64,000 nucleotides of DNA from an uncultured Eubacteriales bacterium (GTDB lineage Bacteria; Bacillota; Clostridia; Oscillospirales; Oscillospiraceae): positions 1 through 64,000 of the forward strand of contig CAUGSS010000009.1 of NCBI GenBank assembly GCA_959602365.1, in the 5' to 3' direction. Position numbers and translations under genes: made by a program. Numbering within the stretch: the stretch's first letter is position 1; each line of letters opens with the position of its first letter. The notes beneath the pieces were generated by a model. That model worked only from the letters and a program-made list of their open reading frames with translations, was not told the DNA's origin and did not search any database. Below are positions 48,556 through 56,723 of the stretch, piece after piece.

Positions 48556-49644
48556 TTACAGATAGACCCGGGGTACGCTGGCATTGACAAAGATGGGGTT
48601 GACAGGCAGCTCCACCACCTCCCCGGGCTGCACCTGGGTGCCGGTGGCATCCAGCACCGTGTCACACATGCCCACCCGGCCCAGCACCGGCAGTTTTCTC
48701 TGGCCCGCCCGGGCGCACAGTGGTTCCCTGCGCTCCCGCAGCCGCCGCAGGGCAGAGGCGACCGCCCCGCCCCGGCCGCCGGGGGCCGCCGACCGCTCCA
48801 GGCCAAAGCCGTGGGCATACCCCGCCCCCACCACCGCGATCCGGGTGGTACGCCGGGTCACGAAGCCGCTGCCATACCCCACGGTGCTGCCGGCCTCCAG
48901 GGTGCGCACCTCCCGCACCCGGGCGCACAGCGCACCGATGGACTCAAAGCCCCAGAGGTCCCGGAACGGCAGCCGCCCCAGGAAAGCGGAGCCAATGCGC
49001 ACCCCATCCAGCCTGGACTCCGGACAGCACAGCAGGCCGTAGGACTCCACCAGGTGCCGCACCCCGGGCTCCACCCCGGACGCGGCGAGGGCATTGCACA
49101 CCTGGGTCAGCCGCTGCTCCTGCCGCCGGGTCTCGCCGCCCTCCGGGTCCGCCCCCTGCCGCAGGTGGGAATAGGTGCCCACCACCCGCAGCCGCTCCAG
49201 AGTACGGGCGGCCTCCCAGATCTGCTGGGGCTGCTGCCAGGAAAAGCCGTAACGGCCGAAGCCGGTATCCACACACAGCTGCGCCTTTCCAGTGCAGTCC
49301 AGGCGTCGGGCCGCCCGCTCCGCCGCCTCGGCCCCCTCCCGGGAGTCTACGCACAGAATCACTCCGGCCCGGAGGGCCTCCTCCAGCTCCCCGCCGTCAC
49401 AGAGGGGGGAGAGCAGCATAATCTCCGCCGAAATGCCCAGACGCCGCAGGGTCAGGGCCTCCTCCAGCTCGCTGACCGCCAGATGGCGTACCCCGTACTC
49501 CACCAGATGGCTGGCCAGCTCACCCAGCCCCAGGCCGTAGCCGTTCCCCTTGACCACGCCGATCACCCGGGCATCCCCGGCCAGCCGCTGCACCAGGCGG
49601 ATGTTGTGGTGCAGGGCATGTTTGACAATCCGCAGTTCACACAT
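48556..49644 (-). CDS. alr: Alanine racemase
   Basis: A 362-residue PLP enzyme interconverting L- and D-alanine for peptidoglycan. The start is ATG 49644 (MCELRIVKHALHHNIRLVQR), behind GGAGAG. The PLP lysine is in IGVVKGNGYGLG (Lys near residue 32, normally VKANAYGHG, so this copy is divergent). The barrel ends with RIGSAFLGR, and the C-terminal domain holds the catalytic Tyr in STVGYGSGF near residue 250 and GRVGMCDTVLD. The divergent lysine loop suggests a second racemase, perhaps sporulation-linked or of wider substrate range. Confidence 0.85.
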   Translation of the reverse strand: MCELRIVKHALHHNIRLVQRLAGDARVIGVVKGNGYGLGLGELASHLVEYGVRHLAVSELEEALTLRRLGISAEIMLLSPLCDGGELEEALRAGVILCVDSREGAEAAERAARRLDCTGKAQLCVDTGFGRYGFSWQQPQQIWEAARTLERLRVVGTYSHLRQGADPEGGETRRQEQRLTQVCNALAASGVEPGVRHLVESYGLLCCPESRLDGVRIGSAFLGRLPFRDLWGFESIGALCARVREVRTLEAGSTVGYGSGFVTRRTTRIAVVGAGYAHGFGLERSAAPGGRGGAVASALRRLRERREPLCARAGQRKLPVLGRVGMCDTVLDATGTQVQPGEVVELPVNPIFVNASVPRVYL

Positions 49645-49808
49645 GGCGCTCTTCTCTCCAATCCTCAGATATCCGATGCTCCAGCTGCCGGACAGGGCCG
49701 GGCGACTGAATGATCTGTTATGGATTGTACCGAAGGCTTGCGGCGCAGGGGTGGACAAGATGCGTCATAGTTGTGTCGGCTGCGAAATATTTACAAAGCT
49801 GCGCAAAA

Positions 49809-49831
49809 GGCGCCGCAGCTCGTGCGGCGCC
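49809..49831 (-). terminator. Intrinsic terminator of the ten-gene zinc-ribbon/VirD4 operon
   Basis: GGCGCCGCA and TGCGGCGCC pair around GCTCG. On the minus strand it is followed by TTTTG. It lies 32 nt beyond the exonuclease stop codon, and no comparable hairpin-U-run is seen from here to 61.2 kb. Confidence 0.75.
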
Positions 49832-49863
49832 CTTTTGTGCGTCAGTCTCACCCTCCTCCGCCG

Positions 49864-50433
49864 TCAGCGCCTGGGGTCGGGGAGGGTGCGGCAGCGCTCC
49901 AGGTCGTACCAGCGGGCAAAGCGCTCCGGCTCCAGCCCGTGGTCCATATAGTCGATGAGCAGCTCGGCACAGGCCCGCCCGTCGCTGGCGGCGTCGTGGT
50001 GGTCCAGGGGGATACCCAGCCAGCCGCACAGGGTGTTCAGCCTGTGGTTGGGCAGCTTGGGGTAACAGGCCCGGCCCATTCGGCAGGTACAGGCATAGCT
50101 CACCCCGGGATGCCAGGACATCTGATAGCGATTCAGGCATTTGGCCAGCACACTCATGTCGAAGGGGGCGTTGTGGGCCACAAGCAGGCCGCTGTCCATC
50201 AGCGGGGCAATCTGTTCCCACAGCTGCGGAAAGTTTGGCGCCCCCTCCACCATCTCCGGGGTGATGCCGGTGAGCTGCATGTTGAAGTAGTCGAAGTGGA
50301 CCTCCGGGTCCACCAGGGTGGAGAAGGAATCCACCACCATCCCCCCCTCCACCACCGCCAGGCCGATGGAGCTGATGCTGCTGTTGTTGGCGTTGGGGGT
50401 CTCCACGTCAAAGGCGATATACCGCTCTGCCAT
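49864..50433 (-). CDS. DEDDh 3'-5' exonuclease (DnaQ-like)
   Basis: A 189-residue exonuclease of the RNase T/DnaQ superfamily. Active-site residues are visible: Asp9 and Glu11 (FDVETPN), Asp in VAHNAPFDMSVL near residue 92, and the HDAASDGRACAELL motif supplying His and the last Asp near 146-151. It probably degrades single-stranded ends or small oligonucleotides. It is 8 nt downstream of a VirD4-like ATPase and is the last gene of the ten-gene unit. It could be a housekeeping passenger or part of that system. Confidence 0.9.
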   Translation of the reverse strand: MAERYIAFDVETPNANNSSISSIGLAVVEGGMVVDSFSTLVDPEVHFDYFNMQLTGITPEMVEGAPNFPQLWEQIAPLMDSGLLVAHNAPFDMSVLAKCLNRYQMSWHPGVSYACTCRMGRACYPKLPNHRLNTLCGWLGIPLDHHDAASDGRACAELLIDYMDHGLEPERFARWYDLERCRTLPDPRR

Positions 50434-50441
50434 GGCGGACC

Positions 50442-51764
50442 TCAGCGGGAGGGATAGCGGTCGAACTGGAACAGGAAGGGCTGGCTGCCCGGCAGGCCGA
50501 TGATGGCCTGGCCGGTCTGGAGCCGGGAGATGTTCCAGTCCTCCACCACATAGGCCTCCCGGGTCTCCTCCACCATGCCCCGGTTCTGGACCAGGGGGAC
50601 ATAGGCCTCCACCTTCCGGTTCTTGCCGAACAGCTCCTTGATGTACTGCTTGGAGGAGTTGTCGGTAACCCGGAAGTTGAAGGTGGACAAGAAGCCGGAC
50701 ATGATGCTGCGGGCCCGCTGGGCGCCGTAGATCTCATAGATCTGCTCCACGTTCTGGATGCCGATCATGAATTTGACCCCCAGGCTGCGGCCGAAGTTCA
50801 CCGCGTCGTCGATGTGCTGCAGGTTGGGCAGCAGCCGGAACTCGTCGGTGATGAAGTAGACGTTGCCCGGGCTGCGCTCCCGGCACAGGGCCTCCTTGAT
50901 GGCCTGGTCGAAGAGCAGGGTGTAGACGGGGGAGAGCATCATGCCGATGCTCAGGTCGTACTCGATAAAGACGATCCGTCCCCCCTTCTGATAGACCAGG
51001 TTGCGCATGCCCAGGGTACCGTTCTTGGCGAAGTTGCCCAGGAAGATGTTCCGGGTGATCTGGAGCAGCTCGCTCATGACGCCCTGGGTCTGGCCCGAGT
51101 CGTCCTTGGCGATGTAGCTGGTCATGGCCCGGAAATCCTCGTACCCCTCCAGCATGGCGCGGAACTGGGCGGTGGGGGTGGAGTTGATGTAGTCGATCAG
51201 GTGGCGGTTGGTCCGCTCCCGGGCAGGCCGGGAGCGGATGAAATGGGTCACCGCCGCCATGAACAGGTCCCGGGCGGCGTTGGGGAAGAAGATCTGGTTG
51301 GTCTTCTCGCAGGCCTCGGCAAACAGGGACTTGGAGATCTCGATGATCCCCTCCATCATGTGCTCCCCGCCGTAGATCTCGTTGAAGATGTTCCAGTAGT
51401 CCTTCCGGTCAGGGCCGGTGGCGGTGGGATCGTTGCTGATGACGATGTCTCCGGGCCGGTAGAACTCCTGGTAGAAGTCCCCCTTGGTGTCGAAGACGAT
51501 CATCACCTCGTCGGGCCGCAGGGTGTCTCGAAGCTGGCGGATGATCTGGCTGAAGGCGTTAGTCTTGCCGGTGCCGATGCCCCCCAGCAGCATGATGTGG
51601 CGGCCCAGCATGTCCTCGTTGAAGGGCACCTGGATGTGCCGGTTGGAGGCGTCGATGCCGCTGAGGAAGCACCGGGGATTGGGCACATTCATCGGAGGCG
51701 CCGCCATCAGCAGGCTGTCGCCGAAGAGGGTCTCCGCCGTCTGGTTTCGGTTCATTCCAACCAT
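50442..51764 (-). CDS. VirD4/TraG-like coupling ATPase
   Basis: A 440-residue P-loop ATPase of the type IV coupling protein/TraG-TraD group. The start is ATG 51764 behind AAGGAGAG, 20 nt after the nuclease gene. Walker A is GGIGTGKTN at residues 61-69. A DTKGDFYQEF segment follows strand 3. Walker B is in VYFITDEFRLLPNLQHIDDAVNFGRSLGV near 290-320, which also matches the TraM-recognition (TraG_C-like) domain. No N-terminal membrane helices are seen, unlike classical VirD4. No relaxase, VirB4, VirB6 or pilin genes are nearby, so it probably serves a non-conjugative purpose such as moving the adjacent nuclease. Confidence 0.88.
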   Translation of the reverse strand: MVGMNRNQTAETLFGDSLLMAAPPMNVPNPRCFLSGIDASNRHIQVPFNEDMLGRHIMLLGGIGTGKTNAFSQIIRQLRDTLRPDEVMIVFDTKGDFYQEFYRPGDIVISNDPTATGPDRKDYWNIFNEIYGGEHMMEGIIEISKSLFAEACEKTNQIFFPNAARDLFMAAVTHFIRSRPARERTNRHLIDYINSTPTAQFRAMLEGYEDFRAMTSYIAKDDSGQTQGVMSELLQITRNIFLGNFAKNGTLGMRNLVYQKGGRIVFIEYDLSIGMMLSPVYTLLFDQAIKEALCRERSPGNVYFITDEFRLLPNLQHIDDAVNFGRSLGVKFMIGIQNVEQIYEIYGAQRARSIMSGFLSTFNFRVTDNSSKQYIKELFGKNRKVEAYVPLVQNRGMVEETREAYVVEDWNISRLQTGQAIIGLPGSQPFLFQFDRYPSR

Positions 51765-51784
51765 AGTCTCTCTCCTTGTCTGGG

Positions 51785-54400
51785 TCACATATCCATGCCG
51801 TCGGAATCGTTGGAGGGCCCGCTGTCGCCGCCGGAGCTGTCGCCCCCTCCGCCGCTGTCCGAAGGGCCGCTGTCATCGTTGGAGGGTCCGGAGTCCTGTC
51901 CGCCGGGATCGGCCGTCTGTCCGTCATCGGAGGCCCGGTCCGCCCCTCCCCCGGCGTCGTCGCCCAGTCCGTCATCCCGGGCAGGGCCCTGTTCGTCCTG
52001 GGCGGAGTCCTGTCCGCCCTGGTCCGGGGTATCGGCCCCCATGGCGTCATGGCCGGTGCTCTGGCCTTCTGCCTCGTCGTTCCGGGGTTCCTCACCGGAA
52101 CCCAGGGAGGTGCGGCTCGTGTCCTGATCCTCCCCCTCGTCGTTCTGGGGTTCCTCGTCGGAACCCAGGGAGGCGCGGCCGGTGGCCTGCTCCTCTCCCT
52201 CGTCGTTCCGGGGTTCTTCATCGGAGCCCAGGGAGGTGCGGCCGCTATCCTGCTCCTCCCCCTCATCGTTCTGGGGCTCTTCATCGGAGCCCAGGGAGGT
52301 GCGGCCGGTGTCCTGCTCCTCTCCCTCGTCGTTCTGGGGCTCTTCATCGGAGCCCAGGGAGGTGCGGCCGCTATCCTGCTCCTCCCCCTCATCGTTCTGG
52401 GGCTCTTCATCGGAGCCCAGGGAGGTGCGGCCGGTGTCCTGCTCCTCTCCCTCGTCGTTCTGGGGTTCCTCGTCGGAACCCAGGGAGGTGCGGCCAGTAT
52501 CCTGATTCTCTCCCCCCTGCGGGGCATGGCTATCATCTTCGGCGGGGGTATTATCCTCAGCCGGAGCGTTGTCCTCAGCAGGGGCAGAGTCCTCACCGGG
52601 CGCGTTACCCTCCGCAGGGGCATTGTCCTCGTTCAGCGCGTCATCCTCGGAGGACACCCCATCCTCCGAGGGGGCATCTTCCCGGGCGGGCGCTTCGTCC
52701 TCGCCAGGTGCATTATCCTCAACAGGCTCGTTATCCTCCGCCGGGGCGCTGTCCTCACCGGGCGCGTCACCCTCTGCCGGGGCATCGTCCTCGTTCAGCG
52801 CGCCATCCTCCGAGGACATCCCGTCCTCCGAGGGGATATCTTCCCGGGCGGGCGCTTCGTCCTCGCCAAGTGCATTATCCTCAACAGGCTCGTTATCCTC
52901 CGCCGGGGCGCTGTCCTCGCCGGGCGCGTCACCCTCCGCCGGGGTATTATCCTCGTTCAGCGTGTCATCCTCGGAGGACACCCCGTCCTCCGAGGGGGCC
53001 CCTTCCCGGGCGGGTGCTTCCCCTTCGTCAAGTGCATTATCCTCAGCGGGGGCGTTATCCTCCGCTGGGGCGTTGTCTTCACCGGGCGCGTCACCCTCCG
53101 CCGGGGCATCGCCCTCGTTCAGCGCGCCATCCTCAGCGGGGGTGTTGTCTTTGCCGGATGCGTCCTCTTCCACAGGGGGGCTGTCCTCACTGGGGACGTC
53201 ATCTTCGGAGGGCGCGCCGTCCCTGCCGGACGCGTCATCCTGGGCCAGGGCATTGTCCTCCACCGGGGCCTGATCCACCTGGGAAACCTCCTCCCCGGCG
53301 GCGGCCGCCTGGTCCGCCCCCACCTCTGGGAGGGGGGCCGCTTCAGCCTCCGCCTGGGGGACCGCCGCAGCCGCCTCCCCCTCCAGCCCGTCGGGGGCTG
53401 CGGCCAGCAGGGCCTGCTTGTCGTCCCCCACGCCGCTCTGGTAGTCCTGGGGCGCCAGGGCATCTCCGGCGTCCAGGGCGTTGTTCTGGCCCTCCTTGAG
53501 GGACGGGATATCATTGACCTGCTTGATGTAGGAATTCGGGTCGGCCCCGGGCTGGGCCTCGTTAGGGAAGTCGAAGGTGTAGGCAGTGCGGTTGCCCGCC
53601 GCGTCCTCCTCGATGAAATAGCCGGAGTAGGCGGTGGGCCGGTCGGAGCCCGGCTCTTTGATGGTGTCCACATGGGCATAGATCTTGCCGCCCTGCTCCA
53701 TGGTGTTGGCCCACCGGTTTTCCATGGCCTTGTAGGCTCCCCGGTTCAGATTCTTGTTCTGGGCGTCCAGGTTTTCCTTGCCGCCGCTGCCCCCGAACCG
53801 GTTGGCGATCAGGTGGCCGCCGTCGTCGTCGGGCCGCCGGTCTGCCCCGCCCACCGTGCGCTGGGCATAGGCGTTGCGCTCACCGGGCTGATCAGAGAGC
53901 ACCCCGTAGGCGGATTTCCCCTGGCCCGAATCCTGATAGGTGATGTCCCCCGGCTTACCCTGGAAAAGGTTGGGGTCGTTCAGATCCCGCTCCAGGCTGC
54001 CCACCCGGGAGATGCCGCCCACCTCCGGGCTGGTCTGGGGGTTGGGGAAGGGATCGGTCACCCCCTCATCCAGGCCGCCGGTGGTCTTCCCGGTGCCGGT
54101 GAACTGGTCGTTGGCCCCGGACAGGGAGGCGTCCGGGGTGCGGAGATTGTGCTGGGTGGGATCATAGACGTCCACCCGATAGGGATGCTGGCCCAAGCTG
54201 CCGCTCTGAAGCCCCAGCTCCTGTTCCCAGGCCCGGACATCGTCGGGGTGACGGGCCATCAGGTCGTCCATCTGCTGCTTGGGCACCATGAATTGGCCGT
54301 CCGGGCGGCCAATGGTGTCCCGGCCGGCGACATAACGGTCAAAGTTCTCCTGGGAGATCAGATAAGAGCCTCCGTTCCGGAAGCTGTCGGAAACGCTCAT
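51785..54400 (-). CDS. DNA/RNA non-specific endonuclease with long acidic repeat tail
   Basis: An 871-residue protein. Residues 1-165 are a polar N-terminal part (GSYLISQENFDRYV, GRPDGQFMVPKQQMDDL), with no signal peptide. Residues about 165-285 form a nuclease domain of the Endonuclea_NS_2 type: DDDGGHLIANRFGG with catalytic His196 and NKNLNRGAYKAMENRWA with the metal Asn219. The remaining about 560 residues are extremely acidic Asp/Glu/Ala/Pro/Ser low complexity, with a 54-residue repeat (three copies) and a 21-residue repeat (about seven copies). It lies directly upstream of the VirD4-like ATPase gene. An exported effector is plausible; no immunity gene is obvious. Confidence 0.85.
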   Translation of the reverse strand: MSVSDSFRNGGSYLISQENFDRYVAGRDTIGRPDGQFMVPKQQMDDLMARHPDDVRAWEQELGLQSGSLGQHPYRVDVYDPTQHNLRTPDASLSGANDQFTGTGKTTGGLDEGVTDPFPNPQTSPEVGGISRVGSLERDLNDPNLFQGKPGDITYQDSGQGKSAYGVLSDQPGERNAYAQRTVGGADRRPDDDGGHLIANRFGGSGGKENLDAQNKNLNRGAYKAMENRWANTMEQGGKIYAHVDTIKEPGSDRPTAYSGYFIEEDAAGNRTAYTFDFPNEAQPGADPNSYIKQVNDIPSLKEGQNNALDAGDALAPQDYQSGVGDDKQALLAAAPDGLEGEAAAAVPQAEAEAAPLPEVGADQAAAAGEEVSQVDQAPVEDNALAQDDASGRDGAPSEDDVPSEDSPPVEEDASGKDNTPAEDGALNEGDAPAEGDAPGEDNAPAEDNAPAEDNALDEGEAPAREGAPSEDGVSSEDDTLNEDNTPAEGDAPGEDSAPAEDNEPVEDNALGEDEAPAREDIPSEDGMSSEDGALNEDDAPAEGDAPGEDSAPAEDNEPVEDNAPGEDEAPAREDAPSEDGVSSEDDALNEDNAPAEGNAPGEDSAPAEDNAPAEDNTPAEDDSHAPQGGENQDTGRTSLGSDEEPQNDEGEEQDTGRTSLGSDEEPQNDEGEEQDSGRTSLGSDEEPQNDEGEEQDTGRTSLGSDEEPQNDEGEEQDSGRTSLGSDEEPRNDEGEEQATGRASLGSDEEPQNDEGEDQDTSRTSLGSGEEPRNDEAEGQSTGHDAMGADTPDQGGQDSAQDEQGPARDDGLGDDAGGGADRASDDGQTADPGGQDSGPSNDDSGPSDSGGGGDSSGGDSGPSNDSDGMDM
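52065..52505 (-). repeat. 63-bp tandem repeats (21-residue units) in the nuclease tail
   Basis: About seven head-to-tail 63-bp units encode variants of a 21-residue unit built on DTGRTSLGSDEEPQNDEGEE. Several neighbouring units are nearly identical at DNA level, so the array is likely to change copy number. Confidence 0.9.
52540..53070 (-). repeat. 162-bp repeats (54-residue units) in the nuclease tail
   Basis: At least three units of 162 bp encode EDEAPAREDxPSEDG...SEDxALNEDxAPAEG-type sequence. Matching points at 52683, 52843-52845 and 53005 show the period. Each unit is itself made of degenerate 6-residue xxEDxAP steps. Confidence 0.85.
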
Positions 54401-54413
54401 CCCCTCGTCCCCC

Positions 54414-54710
54414 TTACCGCTCCAGCCCGGCGCCCCCTTCCAGGGTGCGGGCGGTGATGTTGTTGCCGGGATTGTTGGCGGTGTTGCCGCTGCCCGGAAC
54501 GGTGTTCAAAACTTCCCCCTGTTCCGGGCGCTCTTCCGCCTCCCGCCCCGGCTCCTCCGGCGTCACGCCGGCTCCAGGCCGGGTCTCCCGCTCCGGAGCC
54601 GGGGATATATCCGAATGTTGGTCCCCGGCAGGGGCATCCTGCGGCCCCATGGGGATGCGCCCGGCGGGGATCTCCGGCCGCCCCTGCGGCCCCACAGACC
54701 GCTCTCTCAT
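54414..54710 (-). CDS. Small Pro/Glu/Gly-rich hypothetical protein
   Basis: A 98-residue polar, probably disordered protein (MRERSVGPQGRPEIPAGRIP start, Glu/Arg/Pro-rich middle, Asn/Gly-rich end). Its ATG overlaps the preceding stop as ATGA at 54710-54707, and the nuclease gene starts 13 nt after it. No family recognised. It could be a linker or chaperone-like partner of the nuclease. Confidence 0.65.
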   Translation of the reverse strand: MRERSVGPQGRPEIPAGRIPMGPQDAPAGDQHSDISPAPERETRPGAGVTPEEPGREAEERPEQGEVLNTVPGSGNTANNPGNNITARTLEGGAGLER

Positions 54711-55198
54711 CGCCGCAGCACCCCCCGGTGCCAGCGCCGCTCCAGGGCCTGGTCCGCGTGCCAGATGTCCCCCCACAGCCCCTCCGGGTCGCTCTGTCCG
54801 CTCCACTTTTTGGTCATGGTCAGCTGCATCCGGCAGCGTCCCAGTGCCGTGTGAAGCGCTTCCACCGGGAACCCCTCCAGGGCGGGAAGTTTCACCTTCC
54901 CGCCCTCGGCGGCGTAGCAGAGGGAGAAGTAGACATTGTAGGCGCACCACACCTCCAGGGCGTTGCCCTCGATCAGGGCGCAGATGGCCGCCCTCAGCGT
55001 TTCCCAGCGCTCCCCGGTCTCATCCTGGGCGCAGTAGGGCAGCACCCCCTCCCGGAGCAGGGCGCTCCAGTCGGTGGGCGGGGCCGCGGGCAGGAAGCGG
55101 TCCGGGGCGATGGCATAGGGGGCCTCCCCTTTCAGCAGCTGGGGCACCTGATCCTGCTCAAACGCCCGCCGGGTCAGCGCCAGCACGTCTTGTCTCAT
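54707..55198 (-). CDS. Hypothetical soluble protein in the VirD4/nuclease operon
   Basis: A 163-residue helical protein with no recognised domain (MRQDVLALTRRAFEQDQVPQ start; ALEVWCAYNVYFSLCYAAEGG in the middle; Trp-rich end). ATG 55198 follows GGAAGGAG, and its stop overlaps the next start as ATGA. Size and place directly before the small disordered protein and the nuclease would fit an adaptor or effector chaperone, but nothing in the sequence proves it. Confidence 0.72.
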   Translation of the reverse strand: MRQDVLALTRRAFEQDQVPQLLKGEAPYAIAPDRFLPAAPPTDWSALLREGVLPYCAQDETGERWETLRAAICALIEGNALEVWCAYNVYFSLCYAAEGGKVKLPALEGFPVEALHTALGRCRMQLTMTKKWSGQSDPEGLWGDIWHADQALERRWHRGVLRR

Positions 55199-55213
55199 GC
55201 GATCTCCTTCCGC

Positions 55214-56692
55214 TCAGGAACGGCTCTTCCACTGCTCGATGGCCCGGTCCCCCATCTTCTGGATGTCGTTGATCAGGGCGCCCACCTCCCGCAGAGCCCG
55301 CTCGGTGTCGGCGGCGGGGAGCACCTCGTTGAAGCCGGTGTATTCGTTGCGGTCAGAGCTGAAGTTAAAGAACAGGGAACGCTTGCGGCGGATCTGAATG
55401 GGGGCGCCGCCGCCCATGGTCTTGAAGTCAAAGATCAGGTTGGGCTTCATGCAGAACAAAAAGATGCCCAAAATCAGAACCACCACCGAGATCACCAATA
55501 CGATGGTGCACAGGCCGCTCAGCAGACTCCAGCCGAAGGCATCCCGGTACTGGGCCATCACCCGGGCCGCGGCAAAGGCGGAAACCGCCGCCCCCGTGCC
55601 CGCCGCGCCGCACAGCATCTTCAGGAAGAACTGCCGGAACAGCAGGAAGAAGGGGACCGCACCGGCCAGACCCATCACCAGGCCCAGCAGGCAGGCAAAC
55701 ACCACATTGGTCCGGAGCAGCCCGGTGACGATACCCCCGAACAAGCCGCCCACAATGGCCACACAGAGGAGGGCGGCCAGCAGATCCAAAAAGCTGAAGC
55801 GATAGTCCTTGTGAATTTCAAAGCCCTTCAGGTCATCCAGGGCGAACTCGTGCTGGAGGGTGGTCTTGCCCCGGACCGAGCGGCCGGTGGCCCGGAAGAG
55901 CAGCCGCTTGTTGGTCACCTGGAGCCGGCCCTCCGCCCGCTGGAACTTCAGGCGGCTGCGCAGCACCGCCACGTCGTACTGGCGCACCGGCACCTCGCCC
56001 TCATTTAAAGCCAGGTTATCCGGCACAATCTGCATTCCCCGCTCATAGACCCCGTCGGAGTTGCTCTCCGGATCGCCGATGCCCATGCGGTTCATCAGTG
56101 CCGTCCACCACTGACGGAAGCTGGCGGCCTGGAAAGCCGGACCCTGACCGGCGCCGCCCTGAGCGCCAAAATATCCCGCGCCATCGGGGCCGCCCGCCTG
56201 GCCGCCAAAGCTGTTTCCGCCGTTGGGCGCTCCGCCCTGGCCGCCAAAGCTGTTTCCGCCGCTGGGCGCCCCGCCCTGGCCGCCAAAGCCGTTCCCGCCG
56301 CTGGGCGCCCCGGCCTGGCCGCCGAAGCCGTTCCCGGTGTTGGGCGCCCCGGCCTGGCCGCCGAAGCCGTTCCCGCCGTTGGGCGCTCCGCCCTGGCCGC
56401 CAAAGCCGTTGCCGGCGTTGGGCGCTCCGGCCTGGCCGCCAAAGCCGTTTCCGCCGTTGGGCGCTCCGGCCTGGCCGCCGAAGCCGTTCCCGCCGCTGGG
56501 CGCCCCGGCCTGGCCGCCGAAGCCGTTCCCGCCGCTGGGCGCCCCGGCCTGGCCGCCAAAGCCGTTCCCGCCGCTGGGCGCCCCGGCCCGATTGGGAGTG
56601 CCGGAAGTTTCAGACGCGGACTGCTCCGCCGGGCAGATATGGGGCTGACCCGGAATCAGGGGGGCGCCGCACTTGTTGCAGAATTTTGCCAT
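55214..56692 (-). CDS. Zinc-ribbon, Gly-rich repeat, PH-like and multi-helix membrane protein
   Basis: A 492-residue protein. An N-terminal metal knuckle uses Cys5, Cys8, His18 and Cys20. Residues 36-178 are eleven 13-residue repeats of AGAPSGGNGFGGQ type. A PH-like domain lies at about 225-300 (GEVPVRQYDVAVL, RLQVTNKRLLFRATG), followed by four hydrophobic helices at about 306-335, 337-366, 370-390 and 405-430, and a charged cytoplasmic end (to 492). The Gly-rich array looks like a flexible or phase-separating linker. It is 31 nt after the TcaA-like gene and 15 nt before the next, inside the ten-gene unit. Confidence 0.85.
   Translation of the reverse strand: MAKFCNKCGAPLIPGQPHICPAEQSASETSGTPNRAGAPSGGNGFGGQAGAPSGGNGFGGQAGAPSGGNGFGGQAGAPNGGNGFGGQAGAPNAGNGFGGQGGAPNGGNGFGGQAGAPNTGNGFGGQAGAPSGGNGFGGQGGAPSGGNSFGGQGGAPNGGNSFGGQAGGPDGAGYFGAQGGAGQGPAFQAASFRQWWTALMNRMGIGDPESNSDGVYERGMQIVPDNLALNEGEVPVRQYDVAVLRSRLKFQRAEGRLQVTNKRLLFRATGRSVRGKTTLQHEFALDDLKGFEIHKDYRFSFLDLLAALLCVAIVGGLFGGIVTGLLRTNVVFACLLGLVMGLAGAVPFFLLFRQFFLKMLCGAAGTGAAVSAFAAARVMAQYRDAFGWSLLSGLCTIVLVISVVVLILGIFLFCMKPNLIFDFKTMGGGAPIQIRRKRSLFFNFSSDRNEYTGFNEVLPAADTERALREVGALINDIQKMGDRAIEQWKSRS
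56159..56587 (-). repeat. 39-bp tandem repeats (13-residue Gly-rich units)
   Basis: Eleven 39-bp units encoding (A/G)GAP(S/N)(G/A/T)GN(G/S)FGGQ in tandem; the last is degenerate. The DNA units differ at only a few positions, so slippage variation between strains is expected. Confidence 0.95.
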
Positions 56693-56723
56693 ATGTGTTT
56701 GCTCCTTTCTTTACACGCTCTGT

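Noticed and set aside
50442..51764. Integrative conjugative element signalled by the VirD4-like ATPase
   Set aside because: No relaxase, VirB4, integrase, att repeats or composition break are seen around it.
52065..53070. Possible CRISPR-like array
   Set aside because: Repeats are contiguous, in frame and protein-coding, with no unique spacers and no cas genes nearby.
51776..54457. 893-codon plus-strand frame and a 671-codon Arg/Pro-rich frame over the nuclease tail
   Set aside because: Both arise from translating the tandem repeats in other frames. The minus-strand frame has the nuclease motif, ribosome site and operon position.
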